Source: Phycisphaerae bacterium (lineage in GTDB: Bacteria; Planctomycetota; Phycisphaerae; Phycisphaerales; SM1A02). Taken from it: a DNA stretch of 64,000 bases. The notes under the pieces were generated by a model. The model was not told where the DNA came from, searched no databases, and saw nothing but the letters and a program-made list of their open reading frames with translations. Shown here piece after piece: positions 61,612 to 64,000 of the stretch (positions are counted from its first letter, which is position 1; every line of letters begins with the position of its first letter). The translations under genes were made by a program, and so were the position numbers. The stretch covers positions 28,436-92,435 of the forward strand of contig JAEUIU010000085.1 in NCBI GenBank assembly GCA_016795065.1. The letters are read 5' to 3'.

Positions 61612-62022
61612 TCACGAGCCTAACGACTGGTTCAGCGCGGCAATGTCCAGCGGCGTTCCCTCGGGGGTGACCAACCTCTGTTCGCCGTCAAGCTCGATCA
61701 TGCCCGCGTCGATACCGAGCGCTGCGAGGGCGGCAAGCATGGCGTCATCGGTGAGACGCTCGACCGGCGGGAGGCCTTCTGGAACGGAAGCGACCGAACG
61801 ACCGGTTTCGCTCCCCGTGGGTCCTTCGTTCTCCGTGGGCGTCAGCGCCAGCGTCATGACGACGGCACAACCAATCAGGAGACAAAACGACGCCAGCGAG
61901 CGGCGTGATCGGCGGGCCCGCACGCGTCCCGTGAGAGCCTGCTCGGCGGTCGCGAGAATCGCCTGCCTGCGGCGCTCGCCCTGAACCGAGAGCGGCAGGT
62001 GGTCAAGAGGGTCGGTCGTCAT
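61612..62022 (-). CDS. Small membrane protein coupled to the ECF sigma factor (possible anti-sigma)
   Basis: A 136-residue protein with one membrane helix (LASFCLLIGCAVVMTLAL, about 43-60), a basic cytoplasmic N terminus (QAILATAEQALTGRVRARRS) and a 75-residue outer part. There is no HxxxCxxC zinc motif of classical ZAS anti-sigma factors. The four-base ATGA overlap with the sigma gene and the single-span topology make an anti-sigma role plausible, but the family is unknown. Confidence 0.65.
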   Translation of the reverse strand: MTTDPLDHLPLSVQGERRRQAILATAEQALTGRVRARRSRRSLASFCLLIGCAVVMTLALTPTENEGPTGSETGRSVASVPEGLPPVERLTDDAMLAALAALGIDAGMIELDGEQRLVTPEGTPLDIAALNQSLGS

Positions 62023-62651
62023 GGTCGTCTCGCTCCTTCTGCCTTTGCCGGCCGAGGTTCCCCGCCCCGCAACCGGTCGACGATCCGCCGGAGTCGGCTA
62101 TCCACCGCCGTCGGGGCCAGGCCGAGATGCTCGGCGAGCTGCTGCAACGTCAGGCCCGCCACATACCGCAGCCTGAGAAGCCCCCGATCCTCGTGCAGCA
62201 TGTGGTCGAGCCGGGAGAGTTCGGTCGCGATCTCGTCCACAGGGTCGGCAAGGCGTGTGGGGCGTTGCGCGCCGGCGGCAACCGCACGCGACGCATCCGA
62301 ACGTTCCTTCCGCAACCGGTCCAATGCCGCACTCAGCACCACGCGCCGCAGCCACGCGTCCAGCGACGCGGCCGAGGGCATCCGTTCGATTCGCGTCGCC
62401 ACCCGGATCATCGCATCCTGCACACAGTCGAGGGCGAAGCTCTCGTCACGGCGCGTCGCACGCATCACGGTCGTCAACAGCAGGTCGAACTTCGCGCCAT
62501 AGAGGTGACCTAACGATTCGCGCGAGCCGGCCGCAATGCCGGCCGATACGCGCGCGGCCCAGGCGTCCTCGTCGCTCGTAGCGGAGGGATGAACGACCTG
62601 GTCGCTCGGGTCGGGGGCGCGTGTGGAGTCTGGTTGGTCGGGGGTGACCAT
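62019..62651 (-). CDS. RNA polymerase sigma factor, ECF type
   Basis: A 210-residue protein with the ECF region 2 (SLGHLYGAKFDLLLTTVMRA, CVQDAMIRVATRIERMP and SAASLDAWLRRVVLSAALDR) and region 4 (LDHMLHEDRGLLRLRYVAGL, TLQQLAEHLGLAPTAVDSRL) that recognises the -35 element. It directs RNA polymerase to a small regulon. The N-terminal 35 residues are unstructured. It overlaps the downstream single-span membrane protein gene as ATGA. The target promoter cannot be read here. Confidence 0.88.
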   Translation of the reverse strand: MVTPDQPDSTRAPDPSDQVVHPSATSDEDAWAARVSAGIAAGSRESLGHLYGAKFDLLLTTVMRATRRDESFALDCVQDAMIRVATRIERMPSAASLDAWLRRVVLSAALDRLRKERSDASRAVAAGAQRPTRLADPVDEIATELSRLDHMLHEDRGLLRLRYVAGLTLQQLAEHLGLAPTAVDSRLRRIVDRLRGGEPRPAKAEGARRP

Positions 62652-62683
62652 GCGGATCGGCTTCCGATGCAGCGCCGCTCCGC

Positions 62684-63697
62684 CTACTCCTTCGATTCTG
62701 GCCTGTCGCCGTCCGGTGATGCGGGACGTCCCGCGAACGTACGGATCGTGCGCGACGACATCTCGATGTCGCTGACGTTCCCACGCACAAAGAGAAGACC
62801 GGTGCCCTCGTGGAGCGAGAGCCTGAAATCACTGCTCTTGCCCTGCATCTCCACCGCCACGCGAACGGCATCCAGAAGCTGCTCAAGCGTCTTCGGCTCG
62901 TGCTTCGCGTAATCGGAAAGGTCGAACACCTCGGTTCCGATCCGTTGCCGCTCCGGCTCGGCGTGCACACCCTCGATCAGGTCGATCACGATGACCGGGT
63001 CGGCCTCGATGCCGATGCCCGACGGGTCGCCGGGCAGATGCTCGACACTGAGGCCGGTCGGATTGCCGCCCAATCTGAACCGAAGCGACTGGAGGAGGAT
63101 CACCGCCGCGGTTCCGGTGACGCGCTTGACGCGAACTGCCGGCATCCCGAGCGCCTTGATGTTCTCGTTGCCGATCACGATGTTGTCAAAGCCGCTGACC
63201 TTGCGGACGAGATCGAGATATTCACCGACCGTTCCGCCCGGGAAGTCGATGGCGATCGAGTCCTTGGCCAGGCGCTCGCGCTGCTCACGAGCCTCGTCCT
63301 CCCGTCGAAGTCTCGCCTCATCGGCGCTCGCTTGGTCCGTGGCCCACTTCGCCTTCAACCGCTCGAGCGCCGTCCTCTCCAGCTCCGAGACCAAACGCTC
63401 CACCTCCTCCATTCTCGGGTCCGCCGACACGATCACCATGCCGGTGCTCTCGGAACCGGTGGCGACACAACCGAGGTTGTCGCGGAGGATCGTGGCCACC
63501 TCAACCGGGTTTGCGGCCCGCAGGGCGAACTTCCGGACGGCCTCGTCGGCACCGCGTTGGCGCGGCGGGGTCGGGGCTTGGGCCGGCTTGGCGTCATCGG
63601 CAGGAAGCGGTTGCGAAACGGCGAGGGCGGCGAGGAGGCTCAGGGCGAACGGGGCAACTCGGGAAGCGGGGCTGGTTCGAAGCGAGGGCATGGGCAT
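62684..63697 (-). CDS. Secretin-N0-like periplasmic protein
   Basis: A 337-residue precursor with a signal peptide (VAPFALSLLAALAVSQPLPA) and two beta-alpha modules that resemble the N0/N-domain of secretins: KFALRAANPVEVATILRDNL with STGMVIVSADPRMEEVERLV, and SIAIDFPGGTVGEYLDLVRK with FDNIVIGNENIKALGMPAVR. A charged helix (LKAKWATDQASADEARLRRE) separates them. It lacks the membrane-embedded secretin barrel. A role in a secretion or pilus complex is likely. The ATG at 63697 or 63691 is possible. Confidence 0.65.
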   Translation of the reverse strand: MPMPSLRTSPASRVAPFALSLLAALAVSQPLPADDAKPAQAPTPPRQRGADEAVRKFALRAANPVEVATILRDNLGCVATGSESTGMVIVSADPRMEEVERLVSELERTALERLKAKWATDQASADEARLRREDEAREQRERLAKDSIAIDFPGGTVGEYLDLVRKVSGFDNIVIGNENIKALGMPAVRVKRVTGTAAVILLQSLRFRLGGNPTGLSVEHLPGDPSGIGIEADPVIVIDLIEGVHAEPERQRIGTEVFDLSDYAKHEPKTLEQLLDAVRVAVEMQGKSSDFRLSLHEGTGLLFVRGNVSDIEMSSRTIRTFAGRPASPDGDRPESKE

Positions 63698-63774
63698 GAT
63701 TCTCCGTGGATGCATCCATGACGAAGCTGGCGAGCCCGGTTCGTCGGAATACCTCACGAATAGCCTCAGATCCC

Positions 63775-64000
63775 TCAGAAGTTCTGTTGTTCAGGGTTTC
63801 CCGCTCCCTCTTCACGAGAATGTGACGGCAGGACCCCCGGTGACGCCGGCGGTGATAGTGCGATCTGCACGCTGTCGCCGATCTGAATGAGCGAACTGCC
63901 GATGCCGGCATCGGCGAGTTCCTCCATGACCTCGTCCTCGGAGAGCTCGATCAGCCGAACCGGGTGGACGGGTTCGGCGAAGGCGATTCGACCGGGAGTC
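63775..64000 (-). CDS. C-terminal end of an unidentified protein (cut by right edge)
   Basis: An open frame enters from the right edge and ends at a TGA at 63775-63777 (74 codons visible: TPGRIAFAEPVHPVRLIELS, then EDEVMEELADAGIGSSLIQIGDSVQI and an unstructured tail PPASPGVLPSHSREEGAGNP). The alternating beta/acidic pattern reads like a real protein end, unlike the other frames. It precedes the secretin-N0-like gene (77 bases apart, same strand), so it could belong to the same secretion system. No family is named. Confidence 0.6.
   Translation of the reverse strand, partial: TPGRIAFAEPVHPVRLIELSEDEVMEELADAGIGSSLIQIGDSVQIALSPPASPGVLPSHSREEGAGNPEQQNF

Overview
The window is one stretch of a GC-rich chromosome that reads as a planctomycete, most likely of the Phycisphaerae. 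The evidence is: two large PVC-type proteins ending in a CxxCH cytochrome; an EF-Tu whose switch I carries TKIVTI where most bacteria have RGITI; a C-terminal sorting tail of the VPAPGALALLGLAGL-RRRR type; a prepilin-like protein of the kind that is abundant in this phylum; and many sugar-degrading enzymes. No transposase, phage gene, CRISPR array or rRNA was seen. Genes sit on both strands, often as pairs overlapping at ATGA or GTGA.

Left part (1-12 kb). A truncated class II aldolase faces a long minus-strand run. Read 5' to 3', the run goes: an unassigned small ORF, fliD and fliS; then a UDP-sugar dehydrogenase and two glycosyltransferases coupled by overlapping stop/start codons; then an L-rhamnose isomerase-like enzyme and a rhamnulose-1-phosphate aldolase/lactaldehyde dehydrogenase fusion. 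Rhamnose-containing polysaccharide synthesis and rhamnose breakdown thus lie head to tail.

Middle-left (12-31 kb). parB has two perfect parS-like palindromes, one upstream and one inside its own coding sequence; parA is absent. A giant PVC-type cytochrome protein, a YceI protein, a membrane protein and a GH29-like protein lacking the catalytic Asp follow. A BlaI/M56 pair is next; its M56 partner carries an unusual secretin-like extracytoplasmic domain. A textbook BlaI operator lies between it and a divergent operon of xylA, an HD-domain protein and a second PVC-type cytochrome protein. A B12-binding-like protein without the cobalamin motif, a small membrane protein and a DMT transporter complete the section.

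Middle-right (31-50 kb). An apparently active GH29 alpha-L-fucosidase is followed by a sugar ABC transporter (lipoprotein, ATPase, permease). That transporter operon is split by about 0.5 kb of repeats, a palindromic element and a duplicated gene end. Then come a secreted transglutaminase-like protein, a GH127 beta-L-arabinofuranosidase, a methyltransferase, coaE, rho, a polysaccharide flippase, a second methyltransferase, an SGNH hydrolase and a prepilin-like protein.

Right part (50-64 kb). The order tRNA-Thr, tuf, rpmG, tRNA-Trp, secE, nusG is the conserved bacterial translation/secretion block, but it stops after nusG: rplK and the genes after it are missing and a lipoprotein follows a cluster of hairpins. 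The rest holds a sorting-tail protein, hypotheticals, an archaeal/eukaryotic-type proS, a CHAD protein, an AsmA-like protein, an ECF sigma factor coupled to a small membrane protein, and two minus-strand genes at the edge, one with secretin-like features.
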